Below, piece after piece: positions 24,440-33,051 of a stretch of DNA of 49,104 bases (its first letter is position 1; each line of letters starts with the position of its first letter). The DNA comes from Puniceicoccales bacterium Verruco_02 (GTDB taxonomy: Bacteria; Verrucomicrobiota; Verrucomicrobiia; Opitutales; Oceanipulchritudinaceae), in NCBI GenBank assembly GCA_001604585.1, contig LVBW01000038.1, forward strand, positions 1 through 49,104, given 5' to 3'. The notes below the pieces were generated by a model, which saw only the letters and a list, made by a program, of their open reading frames with translations, was not told where the DNA came from and searched no databases. Both the position numbers and the translations under genes were made by a program.

Positions 24440-24468
24440 TGACGAATGACGAAATTCGTCAATCGTCA
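24440..24468. promoter_or_regulatory. 29-bp near-perfect dyad, probable TetR-family operator
   Basis: Half-site TGACGAATGACGAA is followed by one central base and TTCGTCAATCGTCA; 13 of the 14 base pairs of the dyad are complementary. The core GACGAA-A-TTCGTC is a perfect palindrome and the outer arms repeat TGACGA, so it can be read as two nested sites. It ends 15 bases upstream of the tetR ATG at 24484 and lies 173 bases from flgB. Size and symmetry are right for a TetR-family operator bound by one or two dimers; autoregulation is the obvious inference. Confidence 0.7.
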
Positions 24469-24483
24469 GGATTGCACGACTTG

Positions 24484-25110
24484 ATGATCGAGACAGAGAC
24501 AGCGCCCTCACGCCCGGCGTCCATTACGCAACCCGATGTGCGGGAGCGCATTCTGGACTGTCTGGAGCGGCAATTCCGCACCCACGGCTACCAGCGGGTG
24601 ACGGTGGCCGACATTGCGCGGGAGCTGGGTATGTCTCCGGCCAACGTGTACCGGTTTTTTGACAGCAAGGCGTCTTTGCGCGAGGCTCTGGCGGCACGCC
24701 TTACCGCGCAGGTGGAGGAATCCTGCCGCGCCGTGGCCATGCGACCGGGCAAGCCTTCGGAGCGGCTAAGGGCCATGATTACCGAATGGCACCGCATGAC
24801 GATAGAGCGTTACGTGAGCGCGGAGAACATGAGCGAGGTGCTTCAGGCAGCCATGCGCGAGAACTCACGGGTGATCGACGCGCACACGGCCCGCCAGTGC
24901 GCCCTGTTCGCGCAACTGATGGCGGAGGGCAACGCCTGCGGCGAGTTCCGTGTGAAAGACCCGGTGCTGGCCAGCCGCATACTACTTTACACTTTGAGCG
25001 TATTTGTGGACCCCTCGGACGCAGCGAGATTATTCAAGGATGATGAAATGGTTCAGGTGAGTTCCATGTGCGACTTCATCCTTGGCTCGCTGCGTTCGGG
25101 GGGGGTATGA
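24484..25110 (+). CDS. TetR-family transcriptional regulator
   Basis: This 208-residue one-component repressor-type protein has an N-terminal TetR helix-turn-helix (RERILDCLERQFRTHGYQRVTVADIARELGMSPANVYRFFDSKASLREAL) at about 20-70. A helical ligand/dimerisation domain follows, with the C-terminal style of the YcdC/AcrR group. The ligand is unknown. I start it at the ATG at 24484 (TTG at 24481 is possible); a TTG at 24439 would place the operator-like dyad inside the gene and is rejected. It is divergent from the flagellar operon and followed by a strong terminator, so it is monocistronic. It may control itself, the flagellar operon, or both; the sequence shows only the shared control region. 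Confidence 0.9.
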   Translation: MIETETAPSRPASITQPDVRERILDCLERQFRTHGYQRVTVADIARELGMSPANVYRFFDSKASLREALAARLTAQVEESCRAVAMRPGKPSERLRAMITEWHRMTIERYVSAENMSEVLQAAMRENSRVIDAHTARQCALFAQLMAEGNACGEFRVKDPVLASRILLYTLSVFVDPSDAARLFKDDEMVQVSSMCDFILGSLRSGGV

Positions 25111-25136
25111 TTTGTTTCGACAATGACCGAGTATAT

Positions 25137-25169
25137 GCCGGTGGCTTTGTTCGGGCCACCGGCTTTTTT
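25137..25169 (+). terminator. Rho-independent terminator after the tetR gene
   Basis: GCCGGTGGC and GCCACCGGC form a perfect 9-bp GC-rich stem with a 9-base loop, followed by six T residues. It starts 26 bases after the tetR stop. The convergent peptidase gene stops at 25191, so it separates the two. Confidence 0.92.
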
Positions 25170-25190
25170 ATGTAACCCTCAAGCGTTATT

Positions 25191-27257
25191 CTACACCAGC
25201 AGGCCCTGTCTTGCCAGCAGGGCGTCGGGGCTTGGGGCACGGCCCAGAAAGTCGCGAAAGAGCTTTTCCGGGTCCTCGGAGTTGCCCTTGCTCAAGATCT
25301 TCTCGCGCAGCTCGCGGCCTAGGGCACCGTTCAATATGCCCTCCTTCTTGAAGCGCGTGAAGGCGTCCGCATCCAGCACCTCGGCCCATTTGTAGGAATA
25401 GTAGCCAGCAGCGTAGCCCATGGCGCTGGAGAAAAGGTGGCTGAAGTTGCGCACATTGTTCGGAATGGGCGATTTGGTGCGCGGTAGGTAACCTTGCTGA
25501 ATCTCTTTCACGGCCTGGTCAAGATCGCGTCCTTTCCATTTCTCGTAATTTAGGTGCAGCTCAAGGTCCATCTTGCCAAATGACAACTGGCGCATCGCCA
25601 TGCGGGCGGCGCCGAATTTTCGCGCCGCCACCATCTTGTCCAGAATGGCCTGCGGGATTGTCGCCCCCGTCTCGTGATGCCGGGCGAAGAGGTCCAGACT
25701 TTCCCTCTCCCATGTCCAGTTCTCCATTATCTGCGAGGGCAGCTCGACAAAGTCCCACGCGACGTTTGTGCCGTTAAGCGAGCGCACGGGCACATCGCCC
25801 AAGAGGTGGTGCAACAGGTGGCCAAACTCGTGGAAAATCGTCTCCACCTCCCTGTGGGTGAGCAAAGCCGGCTTGTCGCCCTGAGGCTCGGTCAAATTCC
25901 CGCAGACTAGGCCCAGATGCGGTTCGTGCCCGCCGCCGGGGAGCGCCTTGCCGCTCTTGAAGCCGTCCATCCACGCGCCCGAACGCTTCGAGGAGCGCGG
26001 GTGCCAGTCGGTGTAAAATGACCCAAGGTGTTCGTCGCTTGTTTCGTCAAACAGGTCGTAGAAGCGCACCTGCTCGTGCCACACCTCGGGCTTGGCCTCG
26101 CCGCTGCGCTCGCTGATGCGTACGCCAAAGAGCTTCTCAGCGATGCCAAAGAGGCCATGAATGACCCTGTCGAGCGCGAAGTATGGGCGCAGCTCCTCCT
26201 CGTCGAAGTCGTAGCGTTCGAGGCGCAGCTTCTCCATCCAGTAGCTCGTTTCCCAAGGCTCAAGCGGCTCTTGGGGCAGGCCCGTCTTCGCGGCTTTGAA
26301 TGCTTCCAATTCATCGCCCTCGCGCTCGAAGGCCGCTTCGATGCGCGCGTGCATGTCCTCGACAAAGTCAAGTGCCCTGCGTCCGCTGCCAGCCATGCGT
26401 CGCGCAGTGGCAAAGTCGGCAAAGTTCGCCTTGCCAAGCAGCTTCGCCTTTTCGTCGCGAAGGGCGAGAATCTGCCCGATAAGTTCGCCGTTGTCGAAAG
26501 GAGCCTTGCGGCCTATTCCCGTAAAGCCCTCGTATAGCTGACGGCGAATATCGCCATCATCCAGATACTGTAAAACGGGGCCGAAGCTTGTGGTATGCAG
26601 GGTGAAGCGCCATTTTGGCTCCGCGTCGCTACCGTAGCCTTTCTTGAGAGCGTCGCGCCGGGCAGCTTCCCGGGCATGGGCAGGCAGACCGGCAAGTCGA
26701 GCCGGGTCGTCCACCAGAAGCTCGAAAGCGTTCGTTGCGTCCAACACATTCTCGGAAAACTTCTGCGTAAGGCCGGAAAGCTCGCACTGCAACTGCTCAA
26801 GGCGGGCCTTCTTCTCCGGCGAGAGTTCGGCACCAGTCTCGCGGAAGTCCTTCACCGTCTCATCCACATGGCGGCGGTAAATGTCGCCCATGACCAGCCC
26901 CGAAAGATTGTCGGCCCCAGCGCGGACAGCGGCCCAGATTTTATCATCCAGAGTGATGCGGGCAAAGAATGCGCTCACCTCGGGCAGCACGGCGTTGTAA
27001 GCCTCGCGCATCTCGGCGCTGTCGCATACCTCCTGAAGGTGGTTCACACGGCTCCATGCACGGGAAAGCTCTTCGGTGGAATCCTCAAGTGCGGAGAACA
27101 CGTTTTCGTAGTCTGCCTCGGACGGCTTGACACCGCGGATCTCTTCGAGCCTTGCCTCGGCTATGCTCATGGCCTCGGCGATGTCCGGGCGGACGTGTTC
27201 AGCAGTCATAGCGGTCCAGTGAACTTCAAAGCTGCGGTCAAGGAAAGGATGATTCAT
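25191..27257 (-). CDS. prlC: M3-family oligopeptidase A
   Basis: This is a cytosolic zinc metallopeptidase that degrades short peptides, including cleaved signal peptides in E. coli. It has the M3 motif HEFGH at about 476-480 (IFHEFGHLLHHLLGD) with the third zinc ligand Glu about 25 residues later (WDFVELPSQIMENW). The family C-terminus includes FSHLFSSAMGYAAGYYSYKWAEVLDADAF. I choose the ATG at 27257: it gives MNHPFLDRSFEVHWTAMTAEHVRP, aligning with the E. coli OpdA N-terminus, and 688 residues against 680. A TTG at 27338 overlapping the helicase stop is the alternative and would add 27 residues. It is downstream of the SNF2 gene on the same strand. Confidence 0.93.
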   Translation of the reverse strand: MNHPFLDRSFEVHWTAMTAEHVRPDIAEAMSIAEARLEEIRGVKPSEADYENVFSALEDSTEELSRAWSRVNHLQEVCDSAEMREAYNAVLPEVSAFFARITLDDKIWAAVRAGADNLSGLVMGDIYRRHVDETVKDFRETGAELSPEKKARLEQLQCELSGLTQKFSENVLDATNAFELLVDDPARLAGLPAHAREAARRDALKKGYGSDAEPKWRFTLHTTSFGPVLQYLDDGDIRRQLYEGFTGIGRKAPFDNGELIGQILALRDEKAKLLGKANFADFATARRMAGSGRRALDFVEDMHARIEAAFEREGDELEAFKAAKTGLPQEPLEPWETSYWMEKLRLERYDFDEEELRPYFALDRVIHGLFGIAEKLFGVRISERSGEAKPEVWHEQVRFYDLFDETSDEHLGSFYTDWHPRSSKRSGAWMDGFKSGKALPGGGHEPHLGLVCGNLTEPQGDKPALLTHREVETIFHEFGHLLHHLLGDVPVRSLNGTNVAWDFVELPSQIMENWTWERESLDLFARHHETGATIPQAILDKMVAARKFGAARMAMRQLSFGKMDLELHLNYEKWKGRDLDQAVKEIQQGYLPRTKSPIPNNVRNFSHLFSSAMGYAAGYYSYKWAEVLDADAFTRFKKEGILNGALGRELREKILSKGNSEDPEKLFRDFLGRAPSPDALLARQGLLV

Positions 27258-27330
27258 TGCCGGGGGACAGTAATTGCGCCAATCGGGCAGTTCCAGCCTT
27301 TTGAATGACAGTTTTGCGCCCTTGTCGCTT

Positions 27331-30300
27331 TCAGCCAATCAAATCGCGCAGATCTTTCAGGCTCACCTTCGATGTCTGCACTGCGGACTCGTCGAGCAGT
27401 TCGCGCAGGAGGGCGGCCTTTTCTCGCTGCATTTCGAGGACTTTCTCCTCCACCGTGCCCGTTGCGATAAGCTTGATGCTTGTCACGGTGCGCGTCTGGC
27501 CTATGCGGTGGGCGCGGTCCGTGGCCTGTGCCTCCACGGCCGGGTTCCACCAGGGGTCGAAATGCACAACGGTGTCCGCCCCGGTCAGGTTGAGACCCGT
27601 GCCGCCAGCCTTGAGCGAAATGAGGAAGACGGGTATGGACTCGTCCCCGTTGAAGCGGTCGCACTCCTTCTGGCGGTTCTGCGTGGAGCCGTCGATGTAG
27701 CAGAAGGACAGCTCCTTCTCGCGTAGCATGTCCGCAATGAGCTTCAGGGCCTCGACAAACTGCGAGAACACGAGCAGGCGGTGTCCGCCGTCTATGGCCT
27801 CCTCCAGAATCTCCTCCAGCGCCTTGAGCTTGGCACTGTCCACGGCGTCCATCTCCGGACGCAAGAGGCGGGGATCTGTACAAGTCTGGCGAAGGCGCAA
27901 GAGGCGCGTAAGGGCCTCCATGCGCAGGCGCCCTTCGGAGGCTCCGCTCATTTCGAGGTCGAAGATGGCTTTCTGGCCCTGTTCGCGCAGCTCCTTGTAG
28001 AGGCGCTCCTGAGCGGGCGAGAGTTCGCAGTACAGGGTCTGCTCGATCTTCTCGGGCAACTCCGGGGCGACGAGTTTCTTCGAGCGCCGCAATATGTAAG
28101 GGGCTGCCTGTTGAAGGTGACGCCTGTCGTACCAAGCCCTGTCTTCGCCCTTCATCCCTTCGGGTATGGCGGGCAGGTAGCCGGGCAGTATGAAGGAGAA
28201 TATGCTGCGAAGATCGTCCAGCGAGTTCTCGACAGGCGTGCCCGTCAGGACGAACCTTGCCCCGGCGTGCAGGGAGCGCAGGGCGGCGGCGGCCTGAGTG
28301 CGGCGGTTTTTGATATGCTGGGCCTCGTCGGCAATTATTAGTGACAACTCCAGCGAAGTGAAAAGATCGCTGTCGCGTACAAGCGTCTGGTAGGAGCTGA
28401 TGATTATGTCCGCGCCAAGCGCAACATCAAGCGACGCGATGCGCGTTGCCCCGTGGTGACGCTGCACGCGCAGTTGCGGGGCAAAGCGGGCGCACTCGCG
28501 CATCCAGTTCTCCACAAGACCCGCCGGGCAGACAACGAGCGCCGGGGCGGACTCGCCACTGCCACGCAGTGCCGCCAGCAGGGCCACGGCCTGCACGGTC
28601 TTGCCAAGACCCATCTCGTCGGCCAACACTCCGCCAAGGCCGCTTCGGAATAGCTGCCACAGCCACGCCGCGCCAATGCGCTGGTAGGAACGCAGACGCT
28701 CGTCCAGCGCGGCGGGGACTGGGGCCGGGTGCAGAGCCGAAAAGTTCTTCAGGGCCTCGCTGCGGGCCTTCCACTGGGCGGGCGTTTCCACCTCGGCCTC
28801 CAGCTCTTTTAGCAAATTGTCGGCGTCGCAGATGCGGGCCGCATCCACGCGGCGGCGCATAGAGGGCAGGGGAGCCTGTCCGGGGTGGCCGGATAGGGCA
28901 CACTGGGCCGCGGCCATGCGCTCGAGCAGGGTAGGCGGCAATAGCCAGATGCTATCGCCCGAGATTACGTAAAACTGGCGCGAGGCCATTGCGCGGCGTA
29001 TGTCCTGCTCTCCAAGTGGCCCTGCCTGTATGCGCATGTCCAGCATGAAGGAGCCGCCCTTTTCCGCCTCGGCCTTTGCGCGAATCTTAGCCCTGTGGAC
29101 TGCGGCCATGCGCTCGCGGTAATTGTCCGTGTACTGCGGGGCGTAAACTCTGCCAAATTCCTCTCCGTGTTCGGCAAGGAAGTTCAGCACCTTGTGCCTG
29201 TCGCGCAGCCACCAGCGGGCGTTTGAAGGCTCCAGCCGGAAGCCGCTCTGCTCGAATAGGCGGGCGGCCCTCTCGCGCAGGGGGTAATCGCCAGTGGGGA
29301 TGCGTATGGATAGGAAATGCGGCGAACCATCGACGAGCATCTTGCCCTCATCTTCGGCCTCGCGGCGCAGGCGTTCCTCGCGAGGCACCGGGGCGGGGTG
29401 AAAGTCCAGCACCGACTGCGTGGGGCGGGTAATGACTCCGCCGCTGCGGCGCACCTTTATCTCGGTGCTTTCTTCGGCGCATTTGCCGCTGTCTTGGGAC
29501 GCGGTTTGCGGCGGCTTAGCTGTCTCCACATGTCCGCTTACCCCCGTCAAGGCATCGCCGACCCAAGTGATTGGGACTTCGGCCTTGCCAGCCCATTCAA
29601 AGCAGGGCGTTCCGCGCAAAGTCTCGATAAGGGCGGCGAGCTGTTCTCTTTTAAGTTGCAAGATGCCGGATAGCTTCCCTGCCGCCCATTCCTCGACCAG
29701 CAGCAGGGCCTTGAGCGTCTGCGGGTCCAGCCTGTATTTGCAGCCGCGAAAAATGCGCTCGGGCGGATTGCGCCGTCCCTGCACAATCAGCTCCAGCTTT
29801 ACCATCACCATGTTGCGCAGGGCGGCTGCGGGCAGGTTGGGCGGCAGGATAAAGCGGCAGTACATGAGCTGTCCGGCCCCGTCCAGATCGAAGCTTCGCA
29901 GTGCCCCCGGAACTGCCTTTGCTGGCTCTGGCGGAGGCGATGGTTTTGCCGGGGCGGCAACTCTTGGGCGCTTGTCCGACGCTCCCTTTTCCGAAAGCTC
30001 TTTGAGGCGCACTATCTCGATGCAGGCGGCAAGAGCGTGTGCGCAGACGTAGCCGCGCCGCCCGCGTTCGCAGTTGCAGTGGTTCTCGGCAAAGGCTGTG
30101 GAGCGCAGGTTGAGCGAAAGGGCAAAGCTCTGTCCGCCCACCTGAAGGCTGGCGCGCAGGATGGGTTTTTCCCATTCCACGCTCTTTACGGCACCAGATG
30201 CAGCCAGAGCGCGCGCTTCGCGCAGGACGGGCCAGCCGCCAAGCTCCGCCAGAACGCCACTGCCAAGATCCGGCAGATCCTGATAGAGCGGACCGTCCAT
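27331..30300 (-). CDS. SWIM zinc-finger SNF2-family DEAD-like helicase
   Basis: This 989-residue double-stranded-DNA translocase of the Swi2/Snf2 superfamily carries an N-terminal SWIM finger: CNC at about 75-77 and CAH at about 86-88 (CxCx8CxH). A bacterial SNF2-associated middle region follows. The motor is complete: motif I LADEMGLGKTVQAV, motif II DEAQHIKN (Gln in place of the usual His of DEAH), motif III LTGTPVENSL, motif IV VFSQFVEALKLI, and motifs V-VI LKAGGTGLNLTGAD and QATDRAHRIGQTRTV. Bacterial members resemble HepA/RapA-like remodelers, but this is not RapA; the target is unknown. The ATG at 30300 overlaps the preceding stop in TGATG, so translation is coupled to the enoyl-reductase gene. 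Confidence 0.93.
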   Translation of the reverse strand: MDGPLYQDLPDLGSGVLAELGGWPVLREARALAASGAVKSVEWEKPILRASLQVGGQSFALSLNLRSTAFAENHCNCERGRRGYVCAHALAACIEIVRLKELSEKGASDKRPRVAAPAKPSPPPEPAKAVPGALRSFDLDGAGQLMYCRFILPPNLPAAALRNMVMVKLELIVQGRRNPPERIFRGCKYRLDPQTLKALLLVEEWAAGKLSGILQLKREQLAALIETLRGTPCFEWAGKAEVPITWVGDALTGVSGHVETAKPPQTASQDSGKCAEESTEIKVRRSGGVITRPTQSVLDFHPAPVPREERLRREAEDEGKMLVDGSPHFLSIRIPTGDYPLRERAARLFEQSGFRLEPSNARWWLRDRHKVLNFLAEHGEEFGRVYAPQYTDNYRERMAAVHRAKIRAKAEAEKGGSFMLDMRIQAGPLGEQDIRRAMASRQFYVISGDSIWLLPPTLLERMAAAQCALSGHPGQAPLPSMRRRVDAARICDADNLLKELEAEVETPAQWKARSEALKNFSALHPAPVPAALDERLRSYQRIGAAWLWQLFRSGLGGVLADEMGLGKTVQAVALLAALRGSGESAPALVVCPAGLVENWMRECARFAPQLRVQRHHGATRIASLDVALGADIIISSYQTLVRDSDLFTSLELSLIIADEAQHIKNRRTQAAAALRSLHAGARFVLTGTPVENSLDDLRSIFSFILPGYLPAIPEGMKGEDRAWYDRRHLQQAAPYILRRSKKLVAPELPEKIEQTLYCELSPAQERLYKELREQGQKAIFDLEMSGASEGRLRMEALTRLLRLRQTCTDPRLLRPEMDAVDSAKLKALEEILEEAIDGGHRLLVFSQFVEALKLIADMLREKELSFCYIDGSTQNRQKECDRFNGDESIPVFLISLKAGGTGLNLTGADTVVHFDPWWNPAVEAQATDRAHRIGQTRTVTSIKLIATGTVEEKVLEMQREKAALLRELLDESAVQTSKVSLKDLRDLIG

Positions 30301-31286
30301 CACTGAGCGTCGGGCACCAGCAGCACCTTGCCGCAGCGGGGCTGGTTGCTGCGCTCGATGGCCTCGCGGAACTGGGACAGCGGGTAACGCGCCTCCACCG
30401 GGGCCTTGATTGTGCCGTCGCGCATCAGGGCGTATATTTTTGACATCATGATGTTCACCCTCTCGCGGGAGTTGGAACGGAACCAGCGGTCCATCCAGAA
30501 GCCCTTGAGCACTATGTCGTTAAAAATGAAGAAACGGGTGGGGAAGCGTATCGGCTCGAAGCTCGCCCCTCCGAAGGTGACCATGCGCCCACCGTTGCCA
30601 AGGCTCTTTATGAGGCGTATGGCGCTTTCTCCGCCCACCATGTTCAGGGCTAGCTGGGGGCGCTTGCCCTCGGTTATGGCGTCAATTTCCTTCACATAGT
30701 CATCGTTGTCGAGGAATACGTGGTCCGCCCCGATGGCCTTGAGCTGCGGGATGACCTCCTCGCGGCGGACGATGCTTATGGTCTTAAGGCCCAGATGCCT
30801 AGCCATCTGTATTACGAACATGCCCACGGCGGAATTGCCCGCGTTCTGTATCACCCAGTCTCCGCGCTGGAGGTAAGCATCGCGCAAGAGGCGCCAGGCT
30901 GTGGGCGGGTTGACAAAGGACATTGCGGCAAGGTCCAGGGGCACGTCCTCGGGGACAAACCATATGTCCTTGGCCGGGCTGTTGGCCAGTGTCTGCCATG
31001 AGCCAACATCCGGGAAGCGCACGCGGCGGCCCTGCCAGCTCTGGTCAACGCCTTCGCCTGTACTCACGATCTCGCCAACGCCCTCGCGGCCGGGAACGGC
31101 GGGCAGCTCGGCCAAGCGGCCATAGGTCCCGGCTATCATGCCAAAGTCCGAGGGGTTGACGGACGCGGCTAGCATCCGCACCTGAACCTCTCCGGGGCCG
31201 GGCGCGCCAAGCTCCAACTCTTCGTGCCGGAGTACGTCGAGCGGCTTTCCAAACTGGTGATAGCGAATTGCGTGAGCGATGCTCAT
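30300..31286 (-). CDS. MECR-like trans-2-enoyl thioester reductase (MDR superfamily)
   Basis: This 328-residue NADPH-dependent oxidoreductase belongs to the medium-chain dehydrogenase/reductase fold without zinc ligands. The N-terminal GroES-like part has MLAASVNPSDFGMIAGTYG and PAVPGREGVGEIV. The nucleotide-binding part has IQNAGNSAVGMFVIQMARHLGLKTISIVRR, closely matching the mitochondrial 2-enoyl-thioester reductase (ETR1/MECR) pattern, so reduction of enoyl-CoA or enoyl-ACP is a good inference. A generic quinone reductase is the alternative. The ATG at 31286 is used, with GGATAAGG just upstream; the frame extends further but into non-homologous sequence overlapping the phosphatase gene. 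It is coupled to the SNF2 gene. Confidence 0.8.
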   Translation of the reverse strand: MSIAHAIRYHQFGKPLDVLRHEELELGAPGPGEVQVRMLAASVNPSDFGMIAGTYGRLAELPAVPGREGVGEIVSTGEGVDQSWQGRRVRFPDVGSWQTLANSPAKDIWFVPEDVPLDLAAMSFVNPPTAWRLLRDAYLQRGDWVIQNAGNSAVGMFVIQMARHLGLKTISIVRREEVIPQLKAIGADHVFLDNDDYVKEIDAITEGKRPQLALNMVGGESAIRLIKSLGNGGRMVTFGGASFEPIRFPTRFFIFNDIVLKGFWMDRWFRSNSRERVNIMMSKIYALMRDGTIKAPVEARYPLSQFREAIERSNQPRCGKVLLVPDAQ

Positions 31287-31414
31287 TGCCTTATCCAATA
31301 CACTCCTTGCACGCGGACAAAAGATTAAACTGTGCCCAGTGGGGGAAATTTTTGAAAATGCATTAACCGGCTCCTTGCTCTTGCTGGCGAAAGATGGTGC
31401 GGCTATGTTGGTAG

Positions 31415-33025
31415 TTACACCTTTATTGCTATTACAAGCACGTCGTCGGTTTGTTCGAGACCGGCCTTCCACTGCGTATGAGACTTTTGCAGGGCACTGC
31501 GTTGTTCCTTCATGGGCAGTCCGCTTATCCAGCCCAGAGTGTCGCGAAAGCGGCCCGAGAGGTAGCGCCTTCTGTCCGGCCCGCCGAGCTGGTCCTGAAA
31601 GCCGTCGCTAGCTAGGTAGAGTATTTCGTCGCGGCGTAGCGAGATGGTGCTGCTTTCAAAGGCCGGGGCCTTGTCGCGGAGCCGGCCGCCGATGGCGCGG
31701 CGCGTTCCCTCGATTGTGTCGCACTTGCCCTTCAGGGCGCGGTGCAGCTTCAGTTTGGCACCGGAGAAAAGGGCTTGGTTACGCTGCGGAGATATGAGTA
31801 GCACTGCCGCTTCCATACCGTCCTGAATGTCTCCCCCGCTGCTTGAAAGGGCGCTTCGCAGGTTGCGGTCAAGGGCGAAGAGCACCTGATCGGGCCTGCG
31901 TATGCCGCGTTCAGTCACCACATGCCCCAGCAGGGTGCTGCCTAGCGCGCTCATGAAAGCGCCGGGAACGCCGTGCCCTGTGCAGTCGGCCACGCACACC
32001 ATAGCCCAGCCATCCTCGAAGCGGTGGCACCAGAGAAAGTCCCCGCTCACCTTGTCGCGAGGCAGGTTCAGCACCCAGCTCTCGCCAACACAGGCGCTTA
32101 GCTGGGCTTCGCTCGGCAAGAGGGCCTGCTGGATGCGCCGGGCGTAGTCGATACTCTGCCCAAGCGTAAAGAAGGCATCGGCAGTCTCGCAGAGTTCGCG
32201 GATGCGCTTTTCCGCCTGCGCGTTCTCTTTTTCCAGCTCTAGGCGGCGTTGGGCTAGCTGTTTGCGCTCATATTCAAGCCGGGAAGCGGTTTCGGAAAGC
32301 TGACGGTTTTCCTGTTCTAGGTTTTGTGTTGTAAGGCGCAGTGAGCGGTTGGCTGTCACCGCGCCTTCGCTGTTCTTGCCTGTCAGCACCATGTGGGCGA
32401 ACAGGGTGGCAGCGGCCATAAGGCAGAGAATCTGCATGATTAGCGAGACGCTGTCCGGCACAAGGCCGCTCATGACAAAGAAGTAGGGCAGGCAGGATGC
32501 ATACAGCGCGTGCATCGCCCAGCGCAGGGCGGGGTTGGGCTTGTCCACGCGGCGGCGCTTGTGACGGAAAAGGGATATGCTGCCAGCGAGAAGGGCCGTT
32601 CCCAGAAGCTGCGGTATGGCGGCTGGGATGGCAAAGGCTGTGCGTGCAAGACCGCCATCGTAAAGCAGAATGGATATGCCGACTACTGGCAGGGAGAGCG
32701 GGGGCAGAGCGATGGCTGCAAGAGCAAGAATGCGCGGGGAACCCGTCCCGTGGCGCTCCGAGCGCATTTGCAGATACCAGAAAAGGGCCATTATTGAGGC
32801 CGCAAGCCCGGCGCCGAAATTCACGCCCAGAAGCGCGTTGAACTCCACCCCGTCGTAGGAGCGCCACTGCGTTTGCATCGTGTACGCGGGCTGAATAACT
32901 ATGGGCAGCAGGGAGGCGGAAAGTGCGTAAACAATGCGTTGCCCGGAACTCCATGCCAGCCACGCAAGGCCGAGGCCCATGCAGATGGCCGCACCGGCGG
33001 CAAGGTTGCAGAAGTATGGCGTCAT
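31415..33025 (-). CDS. 7-TM sensor with coiled coil and SpoIIE-type PP2C phosphatase
   Basis: This 536-residue membrane signalling protein has seven hydrophobic segments within residues 5-215 (for example ALLGVNFGAGLAASIMALFWYL and LIMQILCLMAAATLFAHMVL). A coiled coil follows at about 222-290 (NLEQENRQLSETASRLEYERKQLAQRRLELEKEN), then a C-terminal SpoIIE/RsbU-like Ser/Thr phosphatase. Metal-ligand motifs are visible: DKVSGDFLW, VADCTGHGVPGAFMSALG and LASDGFQDQLGG. Such enzymes dephosphorylate anti-anti-sigma (STAS) proteins in partner-switching pathways; no STAS or anti-sigma gene is in the window. The TM bundle lacks an extracytoplasmic sensor of note. It lies 26 bp after the SUMF1-like gene, forming a two-gene unit. 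Confidence 0.88.
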   Translation of the reverse strand: MTPYFCNLAAGAAICMGLGLAWLAWSSGQRIVYALSASLLPIVIQPAYTMQTQWRSYDGVEFNALLGVNFGAGLAASIMALFWYLQMRSERHGTGSPRILALAAIALPPLSLPVVGISILLYDGGLARTAFAIPAAIPQLLGTALLAGSISLFRHKRRRVDKPNPALRWAMHALYASCLPYFFVMSGLVPDSVSLIMQILCLMAAATLFAHMVLTGKNSEGAVTANRSLRLTTQNLEQENRQLSETASRLEYERKQLAQRRLELEKENAQAEKRIRELCETADAFFTLGQSIDYARRIQQALLPSEAQLSACVGESWVLNLPRDKVSGDFLWCHRFEDGWAMVCVADCTGHGVPGAFMSALGSTLLGHVVTERGIRRPDQVLFALDRNLRSALSSSGGDIQDGMEAAVLLISPQRNQALFSGAKLKLHRALKGKCDTIEGTRRAIGGRLRDKAPAFESSTISLRRDEILYLASDGFQDQLGGPDRRRYLSGRFRDTLGWISGLPMKEQRSALQKSHTQWKAGLEQTDDVLVIAIKV

Positions 33026-33051
33026 GTGGTCTAGAGTGTCGCTATTCAGGC

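Noticed and set aside
24439-24483. Earlier TTG start for the TetR gene
   Set aside because: It would translate the 29-bp operator-like dyad. The later ATG gives a normal family N-terminus.
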